From contig OW388296.1 of assembly GCA_936450465.1 (NCBI GenBank), forward strand, positions 34,266,086 to 34,330,085: DNA of 64,000 nucleotides, in the 5' to 3' direction. Source of the DNA: Gibbula magus (taxonomy: Eukaryota; Mollusca; Gastropoda; Trochida; Trochidae). Within the stretch, counting starts at the first letter, position 1. Each line of letters starts with the position of its first letter. Positions 1 through 12,138 of the stretch are shown in pieces. The notes under the pieces were generated by a model. That model made no database searches. It was not told the DNA's origin and saw nothing but the letters and a program-made list of their open reading frames with translations. The position numbers were made by a program, and so were the translations under genes.

Positions 1-563
1 TTCTTTATCATGTTTTTCTGTTCTACCAGTTGTTTAGATGCATCTTGACAGATTTTGCAGTCAGGATCATTCACTAATGTGGTCTTTGATCCCATATGAG
101 GAAAACCAAGATGTACGGAGACTGGATAGTCAACATTTTATTAACGTTGCAACCTTCATCAGACAAATGATAAGAATCTGAAAAGAAGAAAATTAATACA
201 TACCTGCAGGAAATATGCAAAATTAACAAGATCATGTATACACTGGATTCCTAATTAAATATTGAGGCAAATAATGTGTTTAGGTTGATGTACAGGGCAT
301 TGGATTAACATTGAGATAACACGTTCCCCTGCAAGGAATAACAAGCATTTTAATTTTAGCCTTGCTGCATATCTTCATTTTTTTTCTGTGTCAGCATATC
401 AGATAGTTGACTTGGACTCCGTAGTGCAGTTATCTTTGGCACAGAAAAGGCAACACAATGCAGCAAGGTTTAAATTAGCCAGTGTGAGTTATGCTTTGCG
501 GGAGAAATACTGTTTGACTGGGAGGAGACACTGATATTTCAAGCAACAAAGTCTACAACTAAC
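1..563 (-). other. Intron 5 of copy 1
   Basis: No ORF of interest. Read on the minus strand, about 200-480 aligns with 58670-58890 in intron 5 of copy 3, including a stretch that copy 2 has lost. It is therefore intron, with the next exon expected outside the window. Confidence 0.6.
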
Positions 564-3500
564 CTGCTCAAGATCTTTCCTGTGTCTGGATTCATTCCCA
601 AAAGAGGTGTTGTACATGGAGTAAGCAAGGTTCTGTTTTCTGTCCTGTTTCATCCACCGCTTGTCATGCCTCAGATCGTCCTCTGGCAAATGGGACTTCA
701 TTACACGTTCAGCCTTCCTCTTAATAGCTTTCATGTAACTCTGAAATCAGGACAATATTGTGAAAAATATTTTAAGTCAAAAATGAAAATTAAATTGATA
801 TAAATCTGTCTGACTCTCTTTGTATGTAAAATCTCAAATCGGAAAACAAATCAGCAATAACATTGTTATGATTTTAAGAGATATATCTTATCATTTCAAC
901 AACAAGTCTTCTCACCTTGTAAGCGGTTACTGTCTCTTTCTCCATTTTCTTATGTTCCTTGAACTGAATTGTCGATTTTTTCTTGAGTCGTTCAAACTCT
1001 TCATCAGTGGACCTAAATATTTGTAGGTAAAATTGCTGTTACTCACTCACTCTATTAGAACAATGATGAATTTGAAACATTAGATGAGAAATAATACTAA
1101 AACTTTATCATAACAGTTGAAAATCATTTCCATTTTTTAAATTATTTGCAGATTATCTAATAATTTGGAATTAATGTTCATGAATAAATAAATGCTGTTC
1201 TAAAATATCATCCCAACTCACTTAAACACGTCAGCAAATGGCCCCTCTGGGTTGGTGTACTTCTTGAAGTCTCCGAAAACCTCTTTGTGGAAGTCGGTCA
1301 TTTTCTCCACCATTCCACTTACTCTCTCCGCATGTGGCTGTGAATACTTGCCTGTTCCAGTGTTGAACACTTTACCTGGAAAATAGAAAATAAATATATT
1401 ATAAACTTACTTTAAAAAGGGTGAGTGTCTCCTATTTTTTTATGTGCATATTTGAAATGAGAAAAATACTATATTTAATGATAAAATGTTATAATTCATA
1501 TTTCAGGGTAACAAACTGGAGAGAAATTGTCAATTCAAGGAAAATAGACATGTAATGAAGTGTATCCCTTCTAAAATATTTCAAAGAACACCACATTAAA
1601 GAACAATACTGGTTACACTAACAAATTACAATATAAATCCTTCATTCTTTTACAGTTGATTTTAATTTTGAAAACTGCATTACTGTTTATATCTCTGTTG
1701 TCAACTCACAGAATTCTGAGAACATCTTGAGACCGTCAGTAGCCTCAGTGAGATGATCAACATAAGCCTTGTTTGCTCCAATCATACTGCACAGGAAGGA
1801 TCTCCAGGTCTTCAACTCAAGGAAACTGAAAATATTACACACAGTATGGTTTTATGATTGCTTTTAAAGATGAATAAAACTAGCATCTATATGACAAATA
1901 CAACCGGGGATGTAGCTCAGTTGGTAGAGTGTCCGCTCATCACCCCCGAAGGCCGGGGTTCGATACCAAAAGACGTTAAAAGATGGGAGTTGTTGCTTCC
2001 TTGCTTGACACTCAGCATTATAAGGACAGAACAACTCTTGAACTGGCGCTGCACAGTGGCTGCCGGGTGCGAAATGCACAAAACAAATTTACAATTTACA
2101 ATGTATTGAGGACAATAAAGGGTTGTTATTATTATTATTATTATTATTTATTAATACTCTAGGTCGAGAGGCTCTACGGGATGCGGTGATTTCGTAGACT
2201 AAACCGGTTCGTAGATGCGGTGAATTCGTAGACGCGGTGGATTCGTTACCGGTGGATTCGTATAAGTAGTATATGTATAGTATATCCGTAAGGTTTTTTT
2301 TCTACTATAAACACTGTATATTGGGTGAAATGAAGTGGTAGGAGTTTAATTAAATGAAGAGAATTGAGAGATGAGATTGATGAATACAATTAACAATTGG
2401 CTATTAACGAAGGCGATTGTGAAAGTGGATCTTCTCAGTATAAAACAACTATACAATATGTTTTGTGTTGCTTTGAAAACTTGAAAGTAATGTAATGTTA
2501 GTAAATAAGGTTGTCGGTAGATTAACGACTTTATAAAAACAGGATGTTGTTATGTTTTTTGATTGATGTATATGGGTATTCTAAAATGGATTATATATTA
2601 TACTTACCATATTCCTTTATTTATTTCAAACACAAACATTCTCCAACAAAAAATAACAACACCGAGTGTCTGATTATTAAAAGTCGACGTCTACGAATAT
2701 ACCGCCAATCCGTCTACGAATCCACCTGAAATATACGTCTACGAACCAGTCTGGTCTACGAATTCACCTACAGCCTGCTCTACCTGCAACCCCATTGGAT
2801 AGCATGCGGCTCGCTGTGTAAGGTAGAGCATTCAAGGCGACAGAGGTTTCGGTCTTATAATACTCATGCAGGCTCATAAACCAAACAGTAGCCTTTTGGG
2901 GTTTTTTTAAAACGTGGTTATAAACTAGATCTAGACTAGTTGATAATTTCAAAAAAGTTTCCTGTTTTGTTAAAAAATAAAGAACCTGTATTAACCTAAT
3001 ACAAACAATAAACCACAGGGGCTGGTATTGCTGAAAACTTCGTCCTCTGACAGCTAAGATAATATAAGATAAGATAAGATAACACTTTATTACCCAAAAG
3101 GGAATTCATTGTACATCAAACATGAGCATGACATGATATAATTTATATAATACATTATTACATTACATATATTTAAAATACAACACTTACAGTTTCAACA
3201 ATAAAAATGTACATATTGCATTACCAGTCCCCAAAGTTTTTGTTCAGAATTGAAATTCTACAAGGTACAAAAGATTTCCTGGTTCGGTTTGACTTATGAT
3301 AAGGCATATTAAAACGTTTTCCAGATGGCAGAAGTGAATATTCTGAGTATAAAATGTGTGATGTATCCGAAATGATTTTCCAAGCATGTAATAAAATTTT
3401 CATCATTTATTGACATTGGATGGTCTAAAATGGTACCGACAATTTTTGAACTAATGTTTACAATGTTGATTACTGTTTATTTCTATTTTGAAGACTGAGA

Positions 3501-4198
3501 GCTATACCAAGATTGTATGCCAAAAGACCAGATGCTCTGAACAAAGCATGTGTAAACTTTCAATAATTTCATATCAACATCAAAAGATTTTAATTTTCTC
3601 TTAAAATATAGTCTCTGTTGACATTTTTATTTTTACAGAGCTTCAGTATTACTATTCCAATTCAATTTATTGTCAATGATGGTACCTAGATAGCCTACTT
3701 ATATTCCGAGACGAATTCAACAGGAGTATCATTCATACTAACATATTCTAGTGGCTTATTTCTAGCTCTAAAATCAAATATCATTTCCTTTGTTTTCTTA
3801 ACATTTATGTGAAGAAAATTTATCTGGCACCAATCTGTAAGATTAGTACTTTCTACAACTTGGTCTTCTGAAATATGGGTAGCTGTCAGAGGACGTAGTT
3901 TTTGACTAAGGACGTATTATTTACAGCAATACCAGCCCCTGTGCAATTAACAAGCGTTTTTAATTGGAAATTAACTGAAATATAACAATAAAAAAACACT
4001 AAAATCTTGAATAATCTATAAATGTTGACCATGTGAAATAGCAAACACAGATTTTGACTTGGATTTAAAATTATTTACCAATGTCTATACATAAAAAGTT
4101 CCCTTAGAATGTACCACGGTACATTAAACAATTCATATTTACGTTAAATCGGTCTGGCCATTGAAAAGAAGTAGCTTTTTCCGCATATTTCCCTCCAT
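564..4198 (-). CDS. BAR/IMD-like SH3 protein gene, copy 1 (exons 1-5, runs off the window)
   Basis: Exons on the minus strand: 4143-4198, 1710-1825, 1222-1375, 916-1012 and 564-740, with lengths 56, 116, 154, 97 and 177, identical to those of copies 2 and 3. All junctions are GT-AG and phases agree. Exon 1 starts MEGNM and is kept in all three copies, which supports this ATG. The visible part is the N-terminal two thirds of a long helical, charged domain (EKMTDFHKEVFGDFKKY, KEHKKMEKETVTAYK). The ordering resembles an I-BAR (IMD) domain, a membrane-curving and actin-linked module; this family call is from memory of the fold pattern and is tentative. Exon 5 differs from copies 2/3 at several residues (for example KRKAERVMKSH versus KRKTEGGMKSH), so this is the most diverged copy. 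Intron 1 has swollen to 2.3 kb through a SINE and several inverted-repeat elements. Exons 6-10 should lie left of position 1. Confidence 0.8.
1905..2150 (+). mobile_element. tRNA-derived SINE with ATT-repeat tail
   Basis: The head carries a polymerase III A box (TAGCTCAGTTGGTAGAG) and B box (GGTTCGATACC), then an unrelated body of about 150 bp and a TTATTATT tail. Pol III-driven retroposon mobilised in trans by a LINE. It is not a tRNA gene because no acceptor stem closes around the boxes. It sits in intron 1 of copy 1. No clear target duplication found. Confidence 0.75.
2178..2776. mobile_element. Inverted-repeat DNA element inside a dispersed repeat
   Basis: Both ends carry iterated, inverted motifs of the type GGTGAATTCGTAGAC and GGTTCGTAGA, and the interior is AT-rich without an ORF. 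It is flanked by GCTCTAC at 2171-2177 and 2777-2783. A related uninterrupted sequence at 43854-43885 reads straight through this point with a single GCTCTAC, so that copy is an empty site and the 7-bp repeat is a target duplication. Superfamily undetermined; a duplication of 7-8 bp would allow a hAT-like element. Confidence 0.65.
3014..3943. mobile_element. Inverted-repeat element carrying a LINE fragment
   Basis: The arms begin with CACAGGGGCTGGTATTGCTG at 3014 and end with its near-exact reverse complement at 3943. Both then continue inward with a CTCTGACAGCTA-type motif. Between the arms lies a LINE fragment (3060-3888). The right arm carries about 16 additional bases. A related end (AGCAATACTAGCCCTTGTG) occurs at 18421-18439. 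Confidence 0.6.
3060..3888 (-). pseudogene. LINE 3' fragment (end of reverse transcriptase ORF plus 3' UTR)
   Basis: On the minus strand broken frames give the C-terminus of a LINE reverse transcriptase ORF. One part resembles LPSGKRFNMPYHKSNRTRKS followed by an SFVP motif, typical of vertebrate and invertebrate CR1/L2/Rex1-like LINEs. Another part (about 3790-3830) reads like DWCQ...LHINVKKTKEMIF, and the same motif appears in the fragment at 7.7-8.4 kb. The 3' end reads TTATCTTATCTTATC on the minus strand, a microsatellite tail usual for such LINEs. Dead copy. Confidence 0.7.
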
Positions 4199-4608
4199 TT
4201 CGAATGTTGGCGCTTACACAACTTCTGTCATGGACGACTGAACAGAATGTAACTATTGGCAACTGCGCATGCCAAAACTGATTTCCGGTTTTAAACGTAA
4301 TGTGCCACGTTAACATTTGTTGAACTAGCTAAAAGTTATATGCTTATCCAGTGCATTCGATATTCAGAAAGTTTTAGAATTTATTGTACAGCATTTGAAA
4401 TATGAAAAAGAGTTGTGAGCGTTATGTAAAACATATCATTAATTGAATATATTCCTCACGATCATCACGACTCTGACCGGAATCAGCGGTTGCTACGCTA
4501 GGTTGCCAATGTCAACATTCCATTTTTTAGTTCATATGCTGGTTACCTACCTCAATTGCGCTGCGCTTCGACTTGGTAAAGCGCAGCGCAACTGAGCGCG
4601 GGGATCAG
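4199..4608 (-). promoter_or_regulatory. 5' flank of copy 1, conserved in all three paralogues
   Basis: Reverse complement matches 46690-47065 and 56160-56569, ahead of exon 1 of copies 2 and 3. It includes a CGCAGTTG / GCGCATGCC segment and a palindromic GTTGCGCTGCGCTTTACC segment. No TATA box seen. Promoter function is inferred only from position and conservation. Confidence 0.4.
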
Positions 4609-4612
4609 GATT

Positions 4613-4765
4613 ATAAGATAAGATAAGATAAGATAAGAAAAGATAATATTTATTGTCCCAAAAGGGAAATTTGTTGTGTATAATTACAATTCTTCAGCAT
4701 ACAAAACATACAAATATCATTCAAAACAATACATATCTACACAGTTTACAGAGACTAGAATATAT
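4613..4765 (-). pseudogene. LINE 3'-end fragment
   Basis: GATAA-repeat tail followed by TTTATTGTCCCAAAAGGGAA, the same 3' UTR as the fragment starting near 3060 (TTTATTACCCAAAAGGGAA). It interrupts the upstream sequence shared by the three paralogues: homology with copies 2/3 stops at about 4610 and resumes near 4775 (CAAAATGG side), so it inserted after the duplication. Confidence 0.65.
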
Positions 4766-5715
4766 GCTATCATATTTATATAAGTCCTTTATAAGTTGTG
4801 AAAGTGCTCAGATTCAAAATGGGGAAGAACCAGTGTTGGAAACAACTCTCCGCCCGAACGCCCGAGACGGGCTAATTTTCTTGCGAGCTGATAAATAAAA
4901 GATCTTACCAGCCCGATGGTCGGGCTGATATTTTACCTTAGCAATGAATTGTATCTGTGTCAAATTCATGTTTTTTTTAAATATAGCATAGAAGAAAAAG
5001 AAAATTATTTTATTTTCGTGTCACATATTTTCTTACAAAGATGATACATTTTCTTGAATGAGTTATTGGTTTCGATGTCAACATATCAAGTTGTTTAAGT
5101 TCGTTGAAATTGTGTCGTGTTGATGTCAACATAATACGCCCTGCAAGTTCCTGCAACTATGTAATATCGCAAAACAGTAAATGTAAGTCAACAAAAAATG
5201 AAAGAAAAAATATATATTTGTATGCATGTCATATCATTTCAATAAACATGAAAGCAAATACTAGGGTGCATCGATGCTTCTGGGTTGCATAAATGAGGGA
5301 TCAGTTTCTATGACATAATTGTCCACTTATACTGTGTTTACTTCTAACCCAATATCCCAGAAGAATAACAATATTTCAGTGTGAAAGTCGTAGTTTGCAG
5401 AGATACTGATAATTAAAGTATAAAAATCTATGTTTCAAAAGATTCCTTGAAATGCACGAAACAGTCATGTGACCTCGATTTTCTGGAAATGTGTGTTTGT
5501 GTGAAGTGTTTCAAGTAATCTTTTCATTTATTTAAAAAAGAGGATAGATCTATATATTGACCAATTATTAATACAATGTCTTATTTTTGGGCCAGAAACC
5601 AGTAGTATATTTGGTCTACAAGATATCTTTATAATTTTATTGAATTTGTGTCGAAAATAATTGATATTTTACCATGAGAATTACATGTTGTATTAAATGT
5701 CTACATTTCATTCAT
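4766..5715. other. Intergenic; no gene seen
   Basis: 4790-4830 is the continuation of the shared upstream flank of the paralogues. 4845-4940 holds an imperfect palindrome (GCCCGAACGCCCGAGACGGGC, AGCCCGATGGTCGGGCT). The remainder is AT-rich with no credible ORF. Confidence 0.5.
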
Positions 5716-5850
5716 TTTGACGTCACTGAGGTTATCTCATTATCGGCGACAGTCATAATTCAACGTAATGTCGCAACACTTTGGTTGTTAATTTCACTAA
5801 CAAATCTTCGATAAAACAACTTAAATTGTCCATATATCGAATGTTTAGAT
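5716..5850. repeat. Dispersed repeat, second copy at 53143-53272
   Basis: The two stretches align from GACGTCACTGAG / GACATCACTGGAG through TCGGCGACAGTCAT, CAACGTAAT and CGAATGTTTAGATA, in the same orientation. No ORF. Nature unknown; may be an old element end. Confidence 0.55.
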
Positions 5851-6925
5851 ATCCAACAAGGTAATTCCGCAGATGACAATTATATAATTATTGCATAAAC
5901 ATGTATTTTGGTCGATTTAACACACCTCATAAATTCATCTAGCGGCAGATTTGTCTTCAAAGGGTGTCGCGGCGCTGTCTGCGGCATTGTTAAAATGGGT
6001 AAATTAAATATTAAAAATCAATTAAAAGTGTATATTGTCTCGATTTTATGCTCAATTTATAATGTATGTAGAGGTAATAATCTATCATTCTTGAGAAAAA
6101 TGCATTACACGGGATCTTTAAAGGTAGGGTTTTGTCGCCATATTGGATATTTTACATCACGTGAAATGAAAATATGCTATACTGTACCCAATTTGGCAAC
6201 TTTTTGATAACTAAAGACATACAATGATAGAGTATTCACATAGTAACACATAACATGTAATGAAACTAATAAAACAAGTTGCTGTTATGCTGTAGCAAAG
6301 TTTTCCCGACTCGCAGCGCCGATGAATGGCTTCAGTTCTCATTGTTTTATTTTTCAACAAATGTGCGCTTGTGAAAGTTGTGAAATATAAAGTCATCAAA
6401 ATGTTACCTTCATTAGTATCTTTCAATTTCACTGTGTTTTAATCATGGATAAATAACATATCTGTGTAAACAGGAATATCCTCCCGAATTTCGTTTCCAC
6501 AAAAAATACCCCGATAGAACCTTCCCACTAGAAATAGGATGGTACAGTTGTGAGGAGAATTGTTCCATGCATGGTTGGAAAGGGGATAAGAATATTGTAT
6601 GCTTATATGAGGCACATCCTTACCCGTAATAAATATTGCTATTTTAAAAACCATTTCAAGCAGTTTGTTTGGTTTTAAACAAAATATTTTCCTGATGAGC
6701 TACAATCGCTCTTTGTTGTGTCTTTAATCTAAATGGATATGTTATGGTAGATAAACTAACATCATGCATCAATAACTAGCATGCTTTCGAGCGTGGATAT
6801 GTGCGCTTTATAAATATGCACTATTATTATTATTATCCTATTGATAAAAGTTATGTACCTTTGAAATTATAGACAAAATATTTGTACACACATTTTCATC
6901 GAGGCATACAGTTGTTCTTGATATA
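5851..6925. other. Intergenic; no gene seen
   Basis: Short uninterrupted frames (longest 99 codons) have no recognisable motif or splice support. One short ATT microsatellite at about 6822-6836. Confidence 0.5.
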
Positions 6926-7337
6926 AACTGACGGGCAAAAGAAAGTATAACACTCACTTGTTTTCGATTAATTCAATATTTTAAAGAAATGAGATGCATT
7001 TGATTGTGGCACGATACAATAACACCTTTCGGCAGTAGTTTAAATGACATAATTTGTGACTGTTTTATTTTTTAACTAAAATATCATTATTTAAAGTAGA
7101 TAGGGTAAGAAATGAAATGTGCACCAACATGACCCCTACCATGTTCAAAATGTTGTAAATGTATGCAGGACGAAGCAAACCGCGTAGAGGTATTCTTTGA
7201 CTAATTTAATGTTTTGGACTAATTTCACAAAATAGTCTGTTTTTTAATACGACGTCGAAAACTCGAGATATTTGACTTTGAAAATTATACATATGATAAA
7301 TACAACTGAGCCATATACTTTCTTTTGCCCGTCAGTG
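6926..7337. mobile_element. MITE with mariner-like ends
   Basis: Inverted ends of about 23 bp contain CTGACGGGCAAAAGAAAGTA on the left and its exact complement on the right. Each end is bordered by TA (6924-6925 and 7338-7339), the Tc1/mariner target. 412 bp, no ORF, hence non-autonomous. A diverged internal segment recurs around 8458-8520 and 8700-8745. Confidence 0.75.
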
Positions 7338-7352
7338 TAGATTGTTAAGCCG

Positions 7353-7542
7353 CAGTCTGATTAAAATCGACGGTTTTCCGTGGAATAAAAATTGCAAAAT
7401 AGTGCATCTACCGGGATACGAACTCATATCAGTCGTAGGTTCCACGCCAAACCGAGGAATCTACAGAAGCTGTTCGTATCCCGGTAGATATATTATTTTG
7501 CTAATTTTATTCCTCGGAACAAGGTCGATTTTAATCAGACTG
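7353..7542. mobile_element. Palindromic element with tRNA B-box-like core
   Basis: Arms run from CAGTCTGATTAAAATCGAC (7353) to GTCGATTTTAATCAGACTG (7542), continuing inward through CCGTGGAATAAAAATTGCAA. Near the centre, TACCGGGATACGAAC and GTTCGTATCCCGGTA form inverted halves; the latter looks like a Pol III B box. A one-armed relative lies at 40639-40735. Possibly two SINE fragments head to head, or a fold-back MITE. Confidence 0.6.
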
Positions 7543-7669
7543 AATGAAGCCGTATTAACGATTTTTGCCAATTTGTTTTTGTTTTGAACAGACAGGTTTC
7601 GTACCAACTTAAAAAGTTAACGTTATGACATTTTGAATGAAGGTTCTGTAAAATAACATCGTGATGGTT

Positions 7670-8440
7670 TGGTCAATTTTGAAGTGTTTTAGTTTCCACA
7701 AGATATGTAAACGTTGCTGTCCCTTCTTATATATTTTTTCAGTGTTCTCATTCCAGGAGAGTTTAGAATCAAGGATAGTACCCAAATACTTATATTCATC
7801 TACTCTTTCTATATCATTTCCATCAATGCTTACAGCATCTAATGTAGACTTAGTTCTTCTAAAATCAATAACCCCTTAGTTTTTTGAACGTTCAAATATA
7901 AAGAATTAGCTTGACACCAATCTATAAATCTTAACATCTCCGATCTGTAGGCAACATCCGATTCTCTAATTAGGCCCACCACTGCAGCATCATCAGCAAA
8001 TTTAATGGTGAAACATGAATCAGCATTTGAAGAACAGTCATTTGTGTACAAGATAAACAGAATTGGTGAAACAACACAACCCTGTGGGCGCCAGTAGAAG
8101 TACGTAATACAGTTGAAGATTTAACATTATTGACTTCTACAAATTGTTGTCTGGTTACAAGGAAGGAATTTATCCATTTAATGATATTTGAGTTCACATT
8201 CATAGGAGAAAGTTTATCAATTAACAGATGAGGTTGAATGGTATTGAAGGCAGATGATATATCAACAAACATTATTCGGACATAAGAACTATAACTTTCC
8301 AAGTGCTCATAGATGTTATTTAAGAGTGTTGTTGTTGCATCATCTACTCAACGCAGTGCTCTATAAGCAAATTGAAATGGATCTAAAACGTCAATCACAT
8401 CATTTAACAACAAGCCCTTAACAATTCGTTCTAGACATTT
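7670..8440 (-). pseudogene. LINE reverse transcriptase fragment
   Basis: On the minus strand broken frames give reverse transcriptase blocks: MFVDISSAFNTIQPHLLIDK, then NSFLVTRQQFVEVNNV, then IKFADDAAVVGLI (catalytic block, FADD variant) and FIDWCQANSLYLNVQKTK. Frame changes near 8070 and stops near 7840 make it dead. Same family as the fragment at 3060-3888, CR1/L2/Rex1-like rather than the L1-like LINEs at 9.6 and 25.7 kb. Confidence 0.8.
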
Positions 8441-8810
8441 CATAGCAACAGACGTGACTACGGTGTCGAAAATAAGATATTGGTAATTGAAAATTATACA
8501 TATAATAAAACCAACTGTAGTACTTAGTCCACGCGATTTTCAGCATGAGCTGTTCTCTTACTCGGCTGCCAAAAATAAACGCCGGGCAGCGATTAATGGA
8601 GGTTCGAATAAATAAATGGTTGAAATGGTGATTTTTGATGCCACTTTCGAAAAGTTGTTTGAATTTTGAAATTTTGATAATTTTGAATCTGGAATAGCCT
8701 AAGTTACCAACCAACTGAGGTGTGTACTTTCTTTTGTACTTCAGTTTATATGTGCCGTATTTCCTCTAATATAAATTCTTCAGACTCCAAGAACAGGCGC
8801 TTAAATCTTT

Positions 8811-9110
8811 TAAAGGGACGGCAAGTTTTTCATAATATTTCATTTGATTTCTTTAATACCTAAACATAACATAATTGATTTCAGTTAAAATTCATTCACT
8901 TAATTTGCATATTCATCTCCAATATCGACATTTTTAATAATTACTTGTTTCCAATCAAATCTTATTCTTGTGCAGAATGAGAAAGATATATATTGCCTGT
9001 TTTGTTTATAGATAAGTTTCCAAAAATGCTGTGCAGTGTGCATTGTCCAGTTTTCGATCAGAATTCACTAATTTCACCTTACATAGTCACTGAATCGAGT
9101 AACATTAAAA
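8811..9110 (-). mobile_element. Degraded copy of the GGTGCATCC MITE family
   Basis: Matches the interior of the 42682-43174 element in order: CACTTAATTTGCATATTCATC, CCAATATCGACA, TTTCCAATCAAAT, CTTGTGCAGAA, TAAGTTTCCAAAA, GCATTGTCCAGTTTTCGATC. Ends are worn. Non-coding. Confidence 0.65.
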
Positions 9111-9160
9111 CATATCTACAGGAGCTTGTTTTGTCGAAAAATATAGCGACTAGGAAACCT

Positions 9161-9260
9161 CATCCTCGGTAACCCAGGGTTTTATATATGCTTCGTTACT
9201 CTCCCGACTATATAGTGGAGATTAACGGAGCATATATAACACCCTGGGTTACCGAGGATG
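9161..9260. mobile_element. 100-bp fold-back MITE with 9-bp target duplication
   Basis: Starts CATCCTCGGTAACCCAGGGT and ends with its perfect reverse complement. Flanked by AGGAAACCT at 9152-9160 and 9261-9269. A 9-bp duplication is typical of Mutator-like elements; assignment to that superfamily is inference. Larger relative at 16341-16715. Confidence 0.85.
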
Positions 9261-9579
9261 AGGAAACCTATGAAGTGGACGATCCAGCTCATATGGTATA
9301 CTCTTTTTATATAGTACAAGGAGCTGGGTCGTCGACTTCCAATGCTTTTTGATCGCTAGTTTTCGAAAATCAAGCCCCTGTCGGCATACTGGATATCTTT
9401 TTAACGTAAATAAATATAGATACTCAATTAATATTCAAAATAAAACTCACTAGTAGGCATGGCGCAGATCCGGCACTAAATGTAAGAGACTCGGTGGCTA
9501 TTGTTTTAACAATTGTTTTAGCTCCGGCGCTAATTAGAGGAAGTACGGTATTACAAGGTCAACTTTCTGTATTACATAC

Positions 9580-12138
9580 AATTCAATTTCAATTCTTTAT
9601 TAACCTTTAGCATTACAGCTAATCGGCGGTTACAAAGATACATTATGAGTTGATGCAGGTGAACATTTTCAGAAAACATACTCACTTACAATTGATTAGC
9701 AACTGATTTCTTAATGTACATGCTTTGTAAAGATATTTCCCAAGATTACATAACTGTTTTACATTATTAATACTTAATAACTGGACAAGTTTAAAAACAG
9801 ATGGGTTATTACAATAATATGGCTTTATAAATTTTCCCCGAAGATCAGTATACATTGGACATTTCAAAATAAAATGAAATTCATCTTCAATTTCACTTTT
9901 ACATAAAACACATTTCCTATCATATACATTAACATTTTGATATCTACCCGTTTCAATTGACAACGAATGAGAGCACAGTCTAAACTTCGATAAATATCTT
10001 TTATACAGTGCTGGGATAGGTTTCTGTAAATAATATTGTAATACATGGCTTGTAATAACGTTTTTATAGATTACACATTTCGAAGAGCTTTGTAATTGGC
10101 CATTAATGAACTGAATAGCGTTATCTATAAGTCTTTGTTTAATTACAGGCAAGAAATGGGATGGTAACTCCTGTTTATACCAAATGTCATTGAAACCTAA
10201 AGAAAAAAGTATATGTTTAACATTATAAGCCCAATTATGTACATTCCGGTTTTCAGCTTCATCAAATAAATAATCATAACAACCACGCAAAATACAATTT
10301 TCTGTCCTAAGTAATTTACACCAATATTTGACAATACCAAACTGTCTTTTACAACTTAATGGATAACGGCCTAATTCAGAATAAATCATTGCATTATTTG
10401 TACATTTTTTAACTCCTAGTAACCGTTTACAAAAATCTAAATGCACCCGTTCAACATACACCCTTATTATTACCCCATATTTCAGCTCCATAAGAAAGGA
10501 TACTGCCAATATAGCAATCAAACAGAGACAATATTGTTTCAGCATTAAAAGAACAACACTTGATATTATTATTAAGAGCAAACATTGCCTTCCTGGCTTG
10601 ATCAGACAACTGTTTTTCAGCACAGGAAAACTTATTATTATTATTAAATAGTATACCCAAGTAACAAAACTGATTTACTACTTCAATCATTTTACCATTA
10701 TAAAACCAATGTTCTGTATTTCTAATTTTACCACCTTTTCTAAATACAACAATCTTAGTTTTATCAATATTAACATTTAGACTCCACTTCTCTGAGTAAA
10801 CAGACAATGTATTAAGTTGTTGTTGAAGTCCATCAATACTTTCCGAAAATAAGACCAAATCATCTGCATACATTAGCAGGAAAAGATTAAGTGACATACA
10901 TTCATAGGATATGCAGTTGTCTTTCAGAAAAGTCATTTCAAAATCATTAATATACAAAGAAAATAAAATGGGGGACAAAACCTCCCCTTGCATTAAACCG
11001 ACAGAATTCTTAAAATATTGACTATTGAAACCGTTAATTGAAATACATGATCTAACATTTGAATACATGGAGCGGATAACACCCAAGAGTTTTCCTCTAA
11101 TACCTAATGCTGATAATTTATACCAGAGCTTATACCTATTGACAGAGTCGAAAGCCTTTTGGAAATCTATGAAAGCGCAATACAAACGTTTGCCATTACG
11201 TAAACTTTTATCAATCAAAGTATGTAATGAAAACATAGCATCAACCGTACTAACATTAGGTTGGAAGCCAAACTGAGCATCTGTAATGACACTGTTATCC
11301 TCAGACCATGTTAACAGCCTTTGGTTTATTATAGTAGTGAAAAGTTTGCTAAAGCAACTGACTAAACTAATTCCCCGATAATTGTTGGGGTCCATGTTAT
11401 CTGATTTTTTAAACACAGGAACAATTACAGCTGAAGACCACGATTTGGGAAAAAAGCCAGTTGACATTATGCAATTAAATATCTTATGCAATAAAGGTGA
11501 AATGTAAGTATCATATTCAATGAAATATTCATTTAGCATATAATCAGGTCCATGTGCTTTATCTCGTTTCAATAACTTAATTGCTTTCTGTATTTCGGCT
11601 AGAGTTATTTCACTGTCAAGTTCTTCAAAAATCGCATCATCAATGTCTGGAAATGAACATTCACCGGAAGAATTATCATCTTGTGTAGCAACAGACCGGA
11701 AATGGTCAAAAAAATCTGAGAGATTTACATTATTTATTGTCTTTCGTCGTTTAGAAAACTTCGTGAAGAACTGTTTCGGGTTGTTTTTCTTTAATTTAGT
11801 TAATCTGTTACCCTCTGATTGCAAGTACTGTCTTTTACACTTTCTTTCTTTCTTCTTATATAGTTGCTTCTTGATATGAAGTATTTTATGATTTTCCAAA
11901 TTTTTATTCCTATTAAAGTCTCGGAGTGTTCTAACATAGTCCAGATAACATGATTTTAGGCTATCATCAAACCAGGGTTTATCTTCAACACGAGCACGTA
12001 CTTGGGGAATCCCCTTGTTGACATGACTTGAAATTGATTTGTCACGTGATCCAATGTTATTGACAACTCTAAAAAAGGGCGACATGACCTCAGACATTAG
12101 CGTGGTAAAACTGTCAACACCATACACCAACACCAACA
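9580..12138 (-). pseudogene. 5'-truncated LINE with reverse transcriptase, frameshifted
   Basis: The main frame (12190 down to 10451) carries the reverse transcriptase: DPNNYRGISLVSCFSKLF, FIDFQKAFDSVNRYKL, LMQGEVLSPILFSLYIND and the catalytic LLMYADDLVLFSES, followed by the thumb. A single-base shift near 10460 moves the C-terminal part into the frame 10451-9682, which ends in a CX2C...HFILKCP...LR zinc-knuckle-like motif (CVLCKSEIEDEFHFILKCP). No endonuclease domain remains, so the 5' part is missing. The 3' end has AATAAA and an AATTGAAATTG-like tail. Same general type as the LINE at 25668-35902. The frameshift makes it inactive, but otherwise the ORF is well kept, so it is fairly young. 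Clade not determined. Confidence 0.85.

Noticed and set aside
1905..1975. tRNA gene
   Set aside because: A and B boxes are present but no acceptor stem pairs around them, and a SINE body with repeat tail follows. The same applies to 17270-17345.
9580..12138. Complete active LINE
   Set aside because: No endonuclease domain, 5' truncated, and a frameshift near 10460.
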